A stretch of 64,000 bases of DNA from Rhynchopus sp. YZ270_cl-10 (GCA_964035575.1 OZ037839.1:310001-374000), one strand, 5' to 3'. Numbered from the stretch's first letter, positions 41,801-53,425 are shown. Notes: generated by a model not told the origin, from the letters alone. Numbers and translations: made by a program.

Positions 41801-44800
41801 ATCCCGAAGGCCATCGCAGATCGTGTGAACGAGGAGGAGAACAAACCCAACACGCGGCGCGTGTACACGGCACAGGGTAAGGTGGAAGAAATCGGTGAGA
41901 ACTCTGCCACAGTGCGTCTAGTGCCTCTGTATGCGCAAGAGGAGTGGGAAGTGCCAATGGAGTTCCTCAAATCCGCAATTTGAGCCATTCATTCATATTT
42001 CAGCAAATGTACCGTTTTTTCCGGGTGTCGGTGGGCTGTAATTGGGTGTAATTGGGAAAAAATACCGTTTTTGCCGGTTTTTGCACTTTTTTTGCACGTT
42101 TGACTTGCTCTTCGGTCCCCAAACCCCCAAATTTTCCCACTTATGTGCTGTTTCCCTACAAATCAATATAAAATCGAAAACGGCGATGAAAAAGATGCCT
42201 TGGTGAGTGGTCACAGATGCTGCACCTGCACGGTTCCAATGCGAGAATGGAGGACACACATGTACCGTTTCCCCCATTTGACCTGCAAGAAATGGAGTAA
42301 ACCCGCTGCTTTTAAACACCGGCATTTGCATTTTCGGAATCTGTCCGGCCAGTGGTGGGGTCAATTTGACGAAATGGACAAGTTCTCGTTGTTGGTCAGT
42401 TACTTTTGACCACCACAGATTACATGTGTTTTTACCGGTTTTCTATGTGCTGATGTGTGCTGGGAAGCATGCCACCAGTGTTACAATTTTACAAGGTAAA
42501 AATGACCTATGTACGTACGTATGTGAGGAAGAAGGCTGAGTGGGGATGTAGTGCCACAAAATATATGGAAAGCATGCAGTCCCCTGTCCGGTTACCAAAA
42601 TCCGCCCTTTTCGGGGGTGCCACACCCGAAAAGCGGGTGTCGTCACACCCTCTAGTTGAGTATCCCGTTTGACCCGCTCAGAGGCTGGACCTCACCGTGT
42701 GAGCAAGCAAAACAGGTCACCCCCTGTTAAGCCTCAAAAACACCTGAGTTGTACTAGTGGTGTGACTGGGTATAATTGGGTATAATTGGGCTGTAATTGA
42801 CCCAACGTGGGTCCAGATGGGCTGTGTTGGGTCCGGTTGGGTAGGTGAAAAAACGGTACAGCAAACATTCAAAAAACGTTTGCATGCTGCAATCTCTGTC
42901 CAATGTAACCTTGTAAAGGGCCGAGGGCCAACACACAACACCAAGAGAAATCCCAGAAACCCTTCCCACTCACCTTGTACGTAGATTTTGTTTTTCTTCA
43001 AAAGATTAATTACGTCGCACACTTATTACGTCGCGTACTAATTAAGTCGGCATTTGCCCTAACCGACTTAATTAGTACGCGACGTAATATGTACGCGGCC
43101 GGTATGCAGGGAAGGGGGCGAGTATATTTAAAAAAAACAGAACCAAAGAAGTGGCAAGGCGCAAACCTCTCACTATACATTTTGTTTCACTAAAATACCG
43201 CCTACAGAGGGAAAAGGGGAGCGGAGGTTTCCTTAAAAAATATATACCAAATACGCAATATCCGCAGACGAAAACTTGCTTTTGGACCAACCAAAGAGGG
43301 AAGGATTATCAGGAGGATAATACAATGGCGGGTGGTGGTGGTGATGATGGTGGTGGTGGTAAGCCGCATGGCCTGGGTGTCCCGGGGGAAAGTACCCCGG
43401 CACCGTCCCCGGGTAGCTCGCACCACTGGTGCTGGACCCATCTATGTAGCCCGGGGTGGCAAAGTCGTCTGGCGGCATGGCAGTCGCAGTCGAGGCTGTT
43501 GATACACCGACGCCAGTGGAGGCAGGCCAGCAGGGCTGTGTCTGCACTGCACAGGAGGCCTGCGTTGCGTCGTCGGTCTGTGTCGCTGCAGACTCCTTCC
43601 TGACACGAAGGTGCTCACCCTGCGACGGCAGTCCGTCCGTCTGGCACGACTTCGACATAGACCCCGTCGCACCACTAGCAGGCCCCTCAAAGGAAAATCT
43701 TTGTACCAACAGCTGCGTACCATCTTCGAGCACAGCCTTCGCAACACCCTCCATTTTCATTCTCCTTTGCAACTCTGTCTGCAACACGACGTAGCACCTG
43801 GGGATGCTTGCAATGAAGTTCTCGTTCTGTGATGTGGGTAAGTTTGGGTGTGCAACACTTCACCCATGCCCACCAATCCAACCAGCAGAAAAATACAACA
43901 TGTATTGGTCTGTGCACAAGAAAGCCAGACGCACTTCATGAGGTCTCCTTTACCGACAAAAACCATACCTGAGACAACGGCCTGCAGCAACGCTTGAGCA
44001 CACCCCACATCTCTTGGATCTGTTCTGTGCTGTGTGCGGTGTTTTCCACATTAGGCGTTGCTGCGACCAGGAGACAGCAGAGCATCACTACTGAGGGGGG
44101 GAACTCACGGAAGGAGGAGACATTGTAGCGGACAAAGTCGAAGGCTGTGGGAACAAACTCCCTGTCGTCCACTTGACGTCCGAACATCTCCGCAGAGCAG
44201 GGTACAAGCTCGAGGAAGCGCCGCACCTCTTTGCGCACGCCGAAGTCTTGTGCATAAATCTCTTCTTTCATCACTTCCTCTAAAGCACGCAACGCAGGAT
44301 GTGACCCGCTCATGTCCTTCGTCTTGTCCTCGCTTGCGCTGTGCAACAGCGCTGCCAACCCCACCCCTTTCTTCACAGAAATGTCTGTGTTGTAGACATC
44401 CTCCTGAACACCCTCAGTCAGAACGATTGCAGCAAGATCAAAGAGGCGGACGCCTTGTCCCCCTCGGAGGTGTTCTAAAAGCAACCCCCATGCAGTCAGC
44501 TGATCCCACATTGTGACAACGTGGGTGCTGAAGTCGAGCAGCTTCAGAAGCTCGAGCTCCTGATGGCGAAGAAGGTCTGCAGAGATGGAAAAGTGCTTGC
44601 TGATGGCTGAGAGAACGGGGAACTGAGTACAGTTGAGCTTCACTGCTATAAAAGCCGCGGTGACAGACCAGGTGTGAAAGTCCTGCTCCTGCATGTTGGG
44701 TTGTGAGTGGAGCACGACGTCAAGGTAGTGTTGTGCGATGTGCACAATGTACTCTTGATTTACAAGGCGGCCTAGGGAATGCGTCACCCCTGTTACGTGA

Positions 44801-45165
44801 AAAACAACCCGATCACGCCTCACAGCGTACTTCTCATTCGAGGCATGCACCTGAAGCGACTCACCTGAAGGCCGTCTCCCCCACGACAAAGAGTTCGCGC
44901 AGTCCTGCAGCACCTCGCAGGTGTAATCAAAAGACGGCCGTTCCGCCACCTCCAACGTCCGCCACCATTTGCTCGCAAGCGCAACTGTTGCAGTTCCCAA
45001 CGTCGTACACTCGCCCTCCGGCCCATAGCAGCCTCGGTCAATAAATTTGGCTTGGTGTTGTGGCTCTGTCGCGACAACATCAGCATCAACAGGTTGTTGC
45101 TCTGCTCCCGGGTGATCACCTGACTCTGGGCTAGGCGGGGAAGGTAAAGAGTGCCCCGGCACCAT
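35831..45165 (-). CDS. Cyclin box / helical modules / pseudokinase fusion protein
   Basis: Exons 43969-45165, 43248-43826, 41266-41517, 38371-41084 and 35831-38321 join at GT-AG sites (donors GTATGG, GTATAT, GTATAT, GTATGT; acceptors CAG) with matching phases, giving ~2,410 residues. Residues ~130-390 form a cyclin-like fold (YIVHIAQHYLDVVLHSQPN, VTAAFIAVKLNCTQFPVLSA, ELLKLLDFSTHVVTMWDQL). His-rich Pro/Tyr segments follow, then three helical modules (~1010-1250), a kinase domain (~1340-1815) and three to four more modules (~2115-2395). The kinase has GRGTQGVVY, VRKEV, DFGTSK, GAPEL and DVWSL, but the HRD motif is HNG (LHNGIKPSNILV), so the catalytic Asp is missing and it is probably a pseudokinase. 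Upstream of the ATG at 45163-45165 the frame is open for ~20 codons, so an earlier exon is possible. A 33-nt GT-AG stretch at 40800-40832 could be an in-frame intron. Confidence 0.75.
35880..36720 (-). repeat. Helical-module array, C-terminal end of cyclin-pseudokinase gene
   Basis: Three full modules (each with QRFTDCTDSAEKELLRNT or the ERF variant) and one shortened module (ADCTDSAEKEVLRNT, lacking EHM) lie in tandem. They match the arrays in the ankyrin genes at DNA level. Confidence 0.95.
39365..40080 (-). repeat. Helical-module array between His-rich and kinase parts
   Basis: Three tandem modules lie upstream of the kinase domain of the cyclin-pseudokinase protein. The variants SIRATWEHMA and MQEAVQKEL are also found in the C-terminal array, pointing to exchange between arrays in the same gene. 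Confidence 0.95.
40423..41035 (-). repeat. Duplicated His-rich coding segment
   Basis: Two near-identical stretches, about 40423-40620 and 40831-41035, each encode a run of nine His, LYPHYVSPYYHDAMSSAASS and SSSKAMSSSSDAASS. The second copy in gene order is followed by EGMANSL, the first by the possible 33-nt intron. A related His-rich segment lies in exon 43248-43826 and a weak one at the end of Ank1. Confidence 0.9.
41648..41707. repeat. 60-bp perfect palindrome
   Basis: The sequence from 41648 to 41707 equals its own reverse complement with no mismatch, centred on CCGCGG at 41675-41680. Arms read GTACTAATTACGTCGCTTTT followed by a G5 run. It lies just inside the left end of the transposon-like element. 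Confidence 0.95.
43025..43088. repeat. 26-bp perfect inverted repeat, 12-bp loop
   Basis: Arms at 43025-43050 and 43063-43088 are perfect reverse complements (ATTACGTCGCGTACTAATTA plus AGTCGG). It is the right-end counterpart of the palindrome at 41648-41707. Confidence 0.95.
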
Positions 45166-45887
45166 CCCCGGGTGGCTCGCACCACTAGCTGGGGCGGGCG
45201 ACAGCGGTGTGTCGTGCTCACAGAAAAGCAGAGAGTTTCAAAACGAAAAAATTTAATTCACAGCAAACATGTGTGAGGGAGAAGAAAAGAAAGTGAACAA
45301 AAACGAAAAAACAATGTTTTTCTGAAATGTGATGTTGTTGGGGTAGGGAGAATAAAACAGTTCCAAGAAAAGCTCCTGCGTCGGTTTTCTTTTGGTTACA
45401 AAAAAAACGTTGCGAAAAAAAAAATCCTTTCAAGTCTTTTTGCGTGTTGGAGGAGAAGAAAACAGTTTCCGATAAAGGCTCCTGTGTCGGATTTCTCTTT
45501 CACATCACAAGTCCGCCCTCAAGGATATACGTTGGCATCAAACCACACCTGCATACGGTGCAAAGAATGAAGTCACAAAGCACAAAGCACTATTTCAATT
45601 GAATTACCGTGGTGTCTCTCATTTTCGAACAAAAAAAACGACCCAAATTCGAGAACGAAAGTTATAATACTGTACGAGCATTTTACTTTATTAACCAAAA
45701 CCTTAAACGAAAATAAGCTTTCATACGAAAGCTCATTAGTAGACGAACATTCATTGCTCGAAAATAAGAGAGATCACGGTAAATCATAATTGAAAGAGCT
45801 CAACAAAAAAAAAAAAGATGCAATGACGAGCCTCATCGCTGTGTGCTTAGTCACTGACCCAGCCCCACCCCCCCTCAGAGTCCCCCC
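45166..45887. other. Intergenic, AT-rich, with pieces of the family flank
   Basis: The stretch has A/T-rich DNA with two related GGCTCCTGTGTCGG-like blocks (about 45383 and 45476) and a partial copy of the ankyrin-gene 3' flank at 45505-45600 and 45820-45880. No gene is supported. Sequence at 45225-45260 resembles 30183-30215. Confidence 0.5.
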
Positions 45888-46750
45888 CTAGACCAGCACA
45901 TCATAAGGTTCTTCTTGGTTTTGAATGTCTTCAAGAATGCGTTCTTTGTCGATTTCGGAAATGCTAGCGTGGCGAACGGCGTGAAATAAAACCCCCAAGC
46001 CGCATTGCAAGCATGAGGTACGTAGTGCCTGCATTGAGGCCCTCTCCCCAGGATCCTCAGCCAACAACCCCAACAGCAGCTCCTGAAACAACGGCGTTCT
46101 CGACGCAATCTTTGCCACCAGCTGCGTCACCACCGAGGGCTTCTCCAGAACACCCCGCGCCACCTCTTGAAGGGTCTGCCCCGAAAAGGGCCGCGACAAT
46201 TCACTCATTTCATAGTAATTCACTCCTGACCAAATATCCGCCTTTCTCTTCTACACAAAGTTGTTTGGCCACAAAGAACAAGACATGATTCATCTGAAGC
46301 ATCGTTGATCCCCTCGATGGGGGTGGCGTCCATGACGGAGGTCCAGACCTCGGGAGACCAATAGCGTGGTGTACCGCGGACAACTTCGTCGCTGATGGGG
46401 TGGAACGTTCCTCTGATTTCTTCTGTGGAGTCGGTGTAAGTTGATGCGTCTTCGTTTGGTGCCATGAATGCATCGGATGGATTTTTAATATCGACACATC
46501 TGTTCTGGAAACATCAACATCAACAGGTTGCTGCTCTGCTCCTGGATGCTGACGTGACTCTGCCATGTGTTCCCATGTCGCACGCATTGAGAGAAGTGTG
46601 TTGCGCAAGAGTTCCTTCTCTGCTGAATCTGTGCAATCAGTGAATCGCTGAATCAGTTCTTTCTGCACTTCCTCCTGCATGTTGACAACTCCACACAGTG
46701 TGTTGGAACCTCTTGTGTTCATCACATCTGTTCTGGAAACAAAGCTTATA
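45888..46750 (-). pseudogene. Chimeric kinase fragment with one helical module
   Basis: In gene order, one complete helical module (46500-46735) runs directly into the activation segment of a protein kinase (VVRGTPRYWSPEVWTSV, 46290-46480). After a short gap come the C-lobe parts KADIWSGVNYYEMSELSRPF, LLGLLAEDPGERASMQAL and a stop at 45888. The kinase N-lobe, catalytic loop and DFG are absent and the three parts are in three different frames. A 29-nt GT-AG gap at about 46240-46268 would join the last two. It looks like a broken copy in which a module replaced the N-lobe, or a remnant exon set of a larger gene. Confidence 0.6.
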
Positions 46751-46872
46751 AGATGACCCTAAACCTCTCGTGCTTAGTCACCTTACCAAAAAAATATCGG
46801 GTTGGGATAACACCACCCATTTACTTTACTTCCCCTATTTTTAGTTTTTGGATTATTATTGTTTTCCATCTC

Positions 46873-49800
46873 TCAAATCAAGAAGGGGTCCCCTCGGAGG
46901 AGCTGTTCCGACGTCTTTCTTAGATTGGGATCTCTGATAAGCACTTTGGCAACAAAGTTTGCGGCTTCATCGTTGAAATCAACGCCTTTCGGTGGCTGGG
47001 GACAGTCACCTTCTACTTGGCATAGCCAACGCATGAAGGTGTGCGGGCCTTGCGGCACTTCGTCTGCATACCCGAAGGGGAGGAACCCGAGGAGCATTTG
47101 AACCACTGTGTGGCCCAGCGCCCACATGTCACTTGCCTTGCATGCTTCGCCACGAGAAGCTTCGGGAGACATAAAGAGAGGGGTGCCTTCAGGCTTGTTT
47201 GAGGTGATGCTGCAGAGACGAACGGAGGTGCCAAAATCTGCCAGCTTGCATTGACCGTCGGTGTGGAGAAGCACGTTGGCAGGCCTGAGATCTCTGTGCA
47301 CAATATTGTTTGAGTGGAGGTAGTGCAGACCACGCAGGATGTCCTTGGTGTAGCGCTTTGTGGTTGTGGCAGGAATTTTTCCAAACTGGTCGAGCAGACC
47401 GCAGAGCGATCCACCACTGACATACTCCATGGTGATGATAACGTGCTTGCCATGCACCCCGCAGGAGCTGAAGGACACGATGCTCTCATCCTTGTACTGC
47501 GTCAGCAGACGGACCTCATTGATTGCACCTTCAATCGACTCTTGGGCAGGGTTCTTCCCCCCGAGGCGCGAGAATCGCCCACCCTGCTTCGTTTGCGGCG
47601 GGACTGGAATGCACTTCAACGCACACAACGAACCATCTTCGGACATCCCAAGCCACACTTCACCGAACGCACCTTTACCTATTTGCTTTGTGGAGCGCTT
47701 CCAATGGGCGCCCTGCGCATCAGTGAAGGAACGGACCGGGCCGTCGTCATCGGAGGTGGAGGAATCTGAGTCGGAGGGATCCGAATTCAAGAAGGTGGGT
47801 GTAGATGCGTCGGCGATGGCCTTCTGGAGCTCCTCCCCGGTGAAGATCGGGGATCTGGTGGTAGAAGGCATGGGGGATGTTTCTGCTGAGGAGGGGAGAC
47901 GTTTTCTGCGCCGTGCCGAGAGGGGCACCTTCTCGGGCGAGAAGGAAGACGTCTCGGCGGTGAGGAAGGTCGGCTCTGAGGAAGGTGGGAAGGAAGGCTC
48001 ATGCTCGAGGCCGAACTGCATGCGGGTGGGCTCCTGCGACCACTCCTCCCAGCCAATCAGGCGACGGCTGTAGGGTTGCGGCACCACAGATGGGTTGCGT
48101 TGCACCTCCTGCACAAAGGTGCAGAACCGTTCTAGCTGACAGTTCTCCAGGTTTGACTCAAAAGAGGAGGTCGAGTTGTACTCCTCATTGTTCCCCGTGC
48201 TGCCAATAGGGCCGTCGCTGTCTTTCCGATTGTCCACAGGAAGCCTCAAACACATCGGGTCTGTGCCCGCGTTGAGTGGAGAGTTCGGCTTGCGTGGCTG
48301 CTTCTTCATCATCTCCTGGAACTTCTCGATGCTGGAGGTGTAGTTGCCTTCGATGAAGTCGTGGAAGGCTTCGCGCCACACAACCACGTTGGAGGTGTCG
48401 CCTTCGCGGAGAAGCTGTGGTGTGGGTGGAAGGGGTTTGATTGGATACGACTGCGTGTGGTTCTTATAAAAGGTTGGCAAGATGAGATCTCATGGAAAAA
48501 GGGTGTATTTGTGTGAAAAAAAAATAGGTAAACAGGAATAGGGCGGTATCCTCTCGTGGCGGTGTTCTATATATGCGGGGTACGTACCTCGTAAACCATC
48601 TTGGGCCCTTCAGTTTCGTCGAAGATGACAACGTCGATGGGGCGCGTGCGTTGCTGGTCGGTGACCATCTGTGGGGAGAGAAGGGAGGAGGTGTGAAGTG
48701 GGGTGAGGCCAACATAGTTGTACAAAGGCAGCTCCGACGGGGTTTTTTCGATTATCTTTGTATCTTCAACAAACAAAACAAAAACAAAACCTCACGCTTA
48801 GTCACCATTACAAAACCATATCCGGTATGGTACATACATCCTGCACAGCTTCGGAGATGATGATAGGCGTCTGGAGGACGCGGGAGAGCTCGTTGAGGCG
48901 TCTGCAGTCGTCGAGGACGGAGCCGAGCACGAAGGGCGACTTGTGCTCGTCGTTGCCGATGTTGCCGCAGTAGAGGTTCCCCGAGGCAATGCTGACGGAC
49001 CACCCGACACGGTCCTTCGGGTCCTCAACAGCCTCCATGGCCTTGCGGATCTCGAGTGCAGCCCTGCACGCATACCACCCATGCCGTGCGCACGCATGAT
49101 GAGTGTTCCACGACGCAATCAGCCCATCCGCCCGCAGCTGGAACACATTGCCTGACTCCTGCTGGATGATGTCCAGCACAACCGAGACCAGACTCGACGC
49201 CAAAGCATATGTGTCATGTGTGTTGTTGTCTGCCAGCTCCATGATGCCAAACTCCACCGACAGCAGCGTGCCCTTGCGCTTCACCATTGCATCCCTCGGG
49301 CCCATCTTGCTTGACGGCTGTGAGTCGATCTTCGTCGCAGTCTCCTGCATATTGCGCATGGACGACGTCTTGAGCGCCTCGAGCGCGTCTCTGCATGAGG
49401 GGCGGCGTCCTCTGAACCCTACCAGGCTCTGCCCGCGTGAGAGTGGCTCGTTCCTGCAGGAGAGGTCACTCTTCTGCGAGACGAGGCGGCGGGAGGCATG
49501 GCGCGAGAAGCCGTTGTGGGGCTCCTCGTTGTTGTCTGAGGCTGCGAGCGACATGGCAAGCAGGTCTTCACGGTCGCTCCGCAGCGACTCTGACGCGTTT
49601 TTGAAGGACGCCTTGGGCAACGCAAGCAACGCATCTCTGCACGAATCCACGGCCGCAAATCCGTCCCTGCATAATGAGGAAAGCCTCTCACGCAAGGGTG
49701 CCTTTAACTCTGCTCTTCTTGCCCTGACTTCTGCATGTCTGCCGCTCAGTGTGTTGGAGCTTCTTCTGGTCATCACAGCTGTTCTGGAAACATCAACAGG

Positions 49801-52752
49801 TTGTGGTTCTGCTTCTGGATGCTGACGTGACTCTGCCATGTGTTCCCATGTCGCACGCATTGAGAGAAGTGTGTTGCGCAAGAGTTCCTTTTCTGCTGAA
49901 TCTGTGCAATCAGTGAATCGCTGAATCAGTTCTTTCTGCACTTCCTCCTGCATGTCTGCCACTTCACGCAGTGTGTTGGAGACTCCTGTATTTGTCACAC
50001 CTGATCTGGAAACATCAGCATCAACAGGTTGCTGCTCTGCTTCTGGATGCTGACGTGACTCTGCCATGTGTTCCCATGTCGCACGCATTGAGAGAAGTGT
50101 GTTGCACAAGAGTTCCTTTTCTGCTGAATCTGTGCAATCAGTGAATCGCTGAATCAGTTCTTTCTGCACTTCCTCCTGCATGTCTGCTACTTGACGCAGT
50201 GTGTTGCAGCCTCTTGTGTTTGTCACACCTGTTCTGGAAACATCAGAATCAACAGGTTGTGGTTCTGCTTCTGCATGTTGACGTGACTCTGCCATGTGTT
50301 CCCATGTCGCACGCATTGAGAGAAGTGTGTTGCGCAAGAGTTCCTTTTCTGCCGAATCTGTGCAATCAGTGAATCGCTGAATCAGTTCTTTCTGCACTTC
50401 CTCCTGCATGTCTGCTACTTGACGCAGTGTGTTGGAGCCTCCTGTGTTTGTCACACCTGTTCTGGAAACATCAGCATCAACAGGTTGCTGCTCTGCTTCT
50501 GGATGCTGACGTGACTCTGCCATGTGTTCCCATGTCGCACGCATTGAGAGAAGTCTGTTGCGCAAGAGTTCTTGTTCCGCTGAATCTGTGCAATCAGTGA
50601 ATCGCTGAATCAGTTCTTTCTGCACTTCCTCCTGCATGTTGACAACTTGACGCAGTGTGTTGGAGCCTGCTCTGTTTGTAACATCTGTTCTGGAAACATC
50701 GGCATCAACAGGTTGTGGTTCTGCTTCTGCATGTTGACGTGACTCTGCCATGTGTTCCCATGTCGCACGCATTGAGAGAAGTTTGTTACGCAAGAGTTCC
50801 TTTTCTGCCGAATCTGTGCAATCAGTGAATCGCTGAATCAGTTCGTTCTGCACTGCCTCCTGCATGCTGACAACTTGACGAAGTGTGAGTGGAAGCTCCG
50901 GTGCGGAAAGCGATGTCGCCATGTGTTCCCAAGCAGCACGAATTGGTTCAAGTTTCTCGCGCAAGCACTTCTTTTCTGCTGAATCCGTTTCGCTGAGTGC
51001 TGCTGGCACAGCGTCCTCTAGTTCCGTGGAGTCTTCGTCCTCACTGCTGTCGTCCTCTTCATCACTCTGCATGACTGCTTTCACCCCACGCGCCAATGCT
51101 GTAGCTGCAGTTGCCACCTCTTTCACTACCTCCTGCTTTTCCCCCTTCTTCGCAGCCTTCTGCGCCTGCAACACCTGACTCTGGTTTGGTGTTGCCGGTT
51201 GCGACCCTAAAGCCTCTGTGTTTGTCACATCTGCCTGGATGTCGGCAACGTCGGCATCAACGACGACACCTGCCTGATCCACTTCCTGCTCCACGCCTAC
51301 CATAAGATAACGCACAGTCTCCGTGCCTCCCTCTTCCGCAGCAGTAATCAGACATGTCACCTTCTGTATTTTATGTTCTTTTCTGTCCCCTGCAGTAGCT
51401 TCAAAGTGCTGTGATAGCTCCTCGATATGTTCTGTGACACGCAGTTCCGCACCAGCTTCCACCAACAGCTTCACAATGTCGCGGTTCTCTCCCATGCATT
51501 TACAGACAAGAGGCGAAGGTCCTCCGTCGTCCCATTTCTCGATGCGTGCACCTGAATCAATGAGCTCCTGCACCTCAGCTGCATATGATTTGGGGTAACG
51601 CGCTGCTGCATCGAAACGGATATTGCCATTGCCCTGTATATGCAGCCGTACACCCGCTTCTAGCAACATCCTCACGATATGGACCTCACCCGCCCGACAA
51701 GCCATCATCAGAGGCGAACAGACCAACTCGCTCTTTGCTTCCACGTCTGCACCTGCATCAATGAGCACTTGCACCACAGCTGCACGTCGGTTGGCCACTG
51801 CGTGGTGCAACGCAGTCCAGTGCTGAGCATCAACGAGGTCCACACCCACCTCTCCCATGCACAGAAGGCTTTTCACAAGCGTCGCGAAGCCACGAGCAGA
51901 CACAATCATGAGACATGTCTTGCCATCTCGGTCTCTTGCACCCACATCTGCACCTGCTCGAACCAGTACCTTCACAACATCAGGCACGCTTGACTCGCAA
52001 CCAGACAGCAGAGGCGAGCACTGAAAGGGATCCTTTTTCTCGATGTCTGCCCCTGCATCAATGAGCACCTGCATCACATCTGCATGGTTGTGACGCACTG
52101 CCTCGAGCAACGCAGTGTTGTAGTCCCCACCTACCTGATCCACGTCTACTCGCCCCAAGCCCACAAGATAGCGCACAGTCTCCGTGTGTCCCGCAGTCGA
52201 AGCAGCGACAAGACATGTGCACCCGGAGTAGTCTGTGACACGCAGTTCCGCACCAGCTTGCACCAACACCTTCACAGCGTCGAGGCACCCTCTCATGCAC
52301 GCAAGGAGAAGAGACGAACATCCTATGGCGTCCTTTTTCTCGATGTCTGCCCCAGCATCAATGAGCACCTGCATCACATCTACATGGTTGTAACGTACTG
52401 CCTTGTGCAACGCTGTGTAGGCGTCCTGAGTCCTACTTACCTCATCCATATCCACCCCCAAGCCCACAAGATAGCGCACCGTCTCCGTTTGTGCCTCACG
52501 CGAAGCCGCTATAAGACATGTGTCGCCGTAGTGGTCTGTGACGTGCAGTTCCGCACCAGCTTGTAACAACACCTTCACAATGCCGAGGCACCCTCTCACG
52601 CACGCAAAGAGAAGAGGCGTATAGCCTTCAAAGTCCCTTTCCTCGATGTCTTCGCCTGCATCAATGAACACCTGCAACACATCTTCCAGTACTTCCGCCA
52701 CAGCCCCGTGCAACGTAGTGTTGCTGTGGTTGCCTGTATATTGCCCAGACAT
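46873..52752 (-). CDS. Ankyrin / helical modules / class III cyclase-like / kinase fusion (Ank2)
   Basis: Exons 48838-52752, 48588-48668 and 46873-48462 join across introns of 169 and 125 nt (GTATGT...CACAG, GTACGT...TATAAG), all phase 0, giving 1,861 residues. Residues ~10-430 are ankyrin repeats; ~622-997 hold five helical modules. At ~1150-1332 lies a class III nucleotidyl cyclase-like domain (GTLLSVEFGIMEL, FQLRADGLIASWNT, SVSIASGNLYCGNIGNDE, VLGSVLDDCRRLNELS, with exon 2 supplying RPIDVVIFDETEGPKMVYE). The first metal-binding Asp position reads Glu/Gly-rich and GD is AD, so catalysis is doubtful. A kinase follows at ~1580-1855 with GKGAFGEVW, ALKCI, IVHRDLRPANVLL, DFGTS and GTPLFMSPE, all key residues present, closest to STE/MAP3K kinases. 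Exon continuity into WREAFHDFIEGNYTSSIEKF fits the usual tail after cyclase domains. Confidence 0.82.
49760..50885 (-). repeat. Helical-module array in Ank2 (5 copies)
   Basis: Five tandem modules with variants AEQELLRN and ELLCNTLL. A degenerate module (RHAEVRARRAELKAPLRERL) follows, the same one that ends the Ank1 array, so Ank1 and Ank2 share the array border. Confidence 0.95.
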
Positions 52753-52850
52753 TACTCGTGTGTCGTTACTGTGTCTTATGTTGTGTCTGTCAGTGGTGGA
52801 GTGACGTTACTCTTTGTGAAGAGGTGTGTGGACAGAGGAGAGGATAAGTG
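52753..52850 (-). promoter_or_regulatory. Conserved 5' flank of ankyrin genes, copy 2
   Basis: The same AAAGAGTAACGTCACTCCAC block as upstream of Ank1 and Ank3, about 50 bp from the ATG. Its similarity to the Ank3 flank extends to ~52930, including CACCACACACGAGC. Confidence 0.5.
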
Positions 52851-53035
52851 CAGGAGGAGAATACAAGCAATTGCTAAGGGGGAAACCGTGGTGTGCTGTA
52901 AGGGTGGAGGTCACCACACACGAGCATAGAAACGTCCCCAAACTGACGCTCAAAGTCCGCTGCCAGCTCTCTCATCATACTGAAATAGGCACATTCACTT
53001 TGAGCACAACAGCAGAAGGAAAGCAAACCCAGACT

Positions 53036-53425
53036 GCGTAGGTGGCGAAGAGCCGAACATTGCAGTGCCGTGATGTGGGATGCAGTGTTGTGGGGACCTA
53101 AAAGGAATGTGGATGCAGTGTAAAGCGTTCATAGCGATCTGTCCTGACACGTTGTTGTCTCCTTTTGCGTTGTTATGGTGACGTTATTCGTTTTGTTTTC
53201 TTGTTTTGTTTTCCCTCCCAAATCCATTGTACCAAGCTTCCTCAGGCACGGCCTCGAGGGTCTCGCTACTCAAACTGTGTACACGGATACGTCCTCAAGG
53301 AGATACGTTGTCATCAAACCACACCTGCATACGGTACGAAGAATGAAGCCACAAGGCACAAAAAGGTGCAGTGATGAGCATTATTGTTGTGTTCTTAGTC
53401 ACCCAGCCCACCCCTCAGCTCAGCC
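53036..53425 (-). repeat. Conserved 3' flank of the ankyrin genes, copy 3
   Basis: Near-identical to 25725-26110 and in part to 35560-35730. It lies between the relic tail at 53426 and the Ank2 5' flank, in the same relative place as copy 1 downstream of Ank1. Confidence 0.85.

Larger units (their letters stand above)
41590..43104. mobile_element. DNA-transposon-like element inserted in an intron
   Basis: The two ends are inverted copies of TACCGGCCGCGTACATATTA plus CGTCGCGTA (29 bp). They are flanked by TGC on both sides; alternatively TA is the duplicated target, as in Tc1/mariner elements. Subterminal repeats of TTACGTCGCGTACTAATTA form very large palindromes at both ends. The plus strand has a frame at ~41750-41989 ending VEEIGENSATVRLVPLYAQE and EWEVPMEFLKSAI, possibly the remains of an element protein. 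Parts match 19885-19990 and 30640-30770. The whole element lies in the 1,730-nt intron 41518-43247; without it the intron would be about 215 nt, like its neighbours. No full transposase is seen. Confidence 0.7.
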
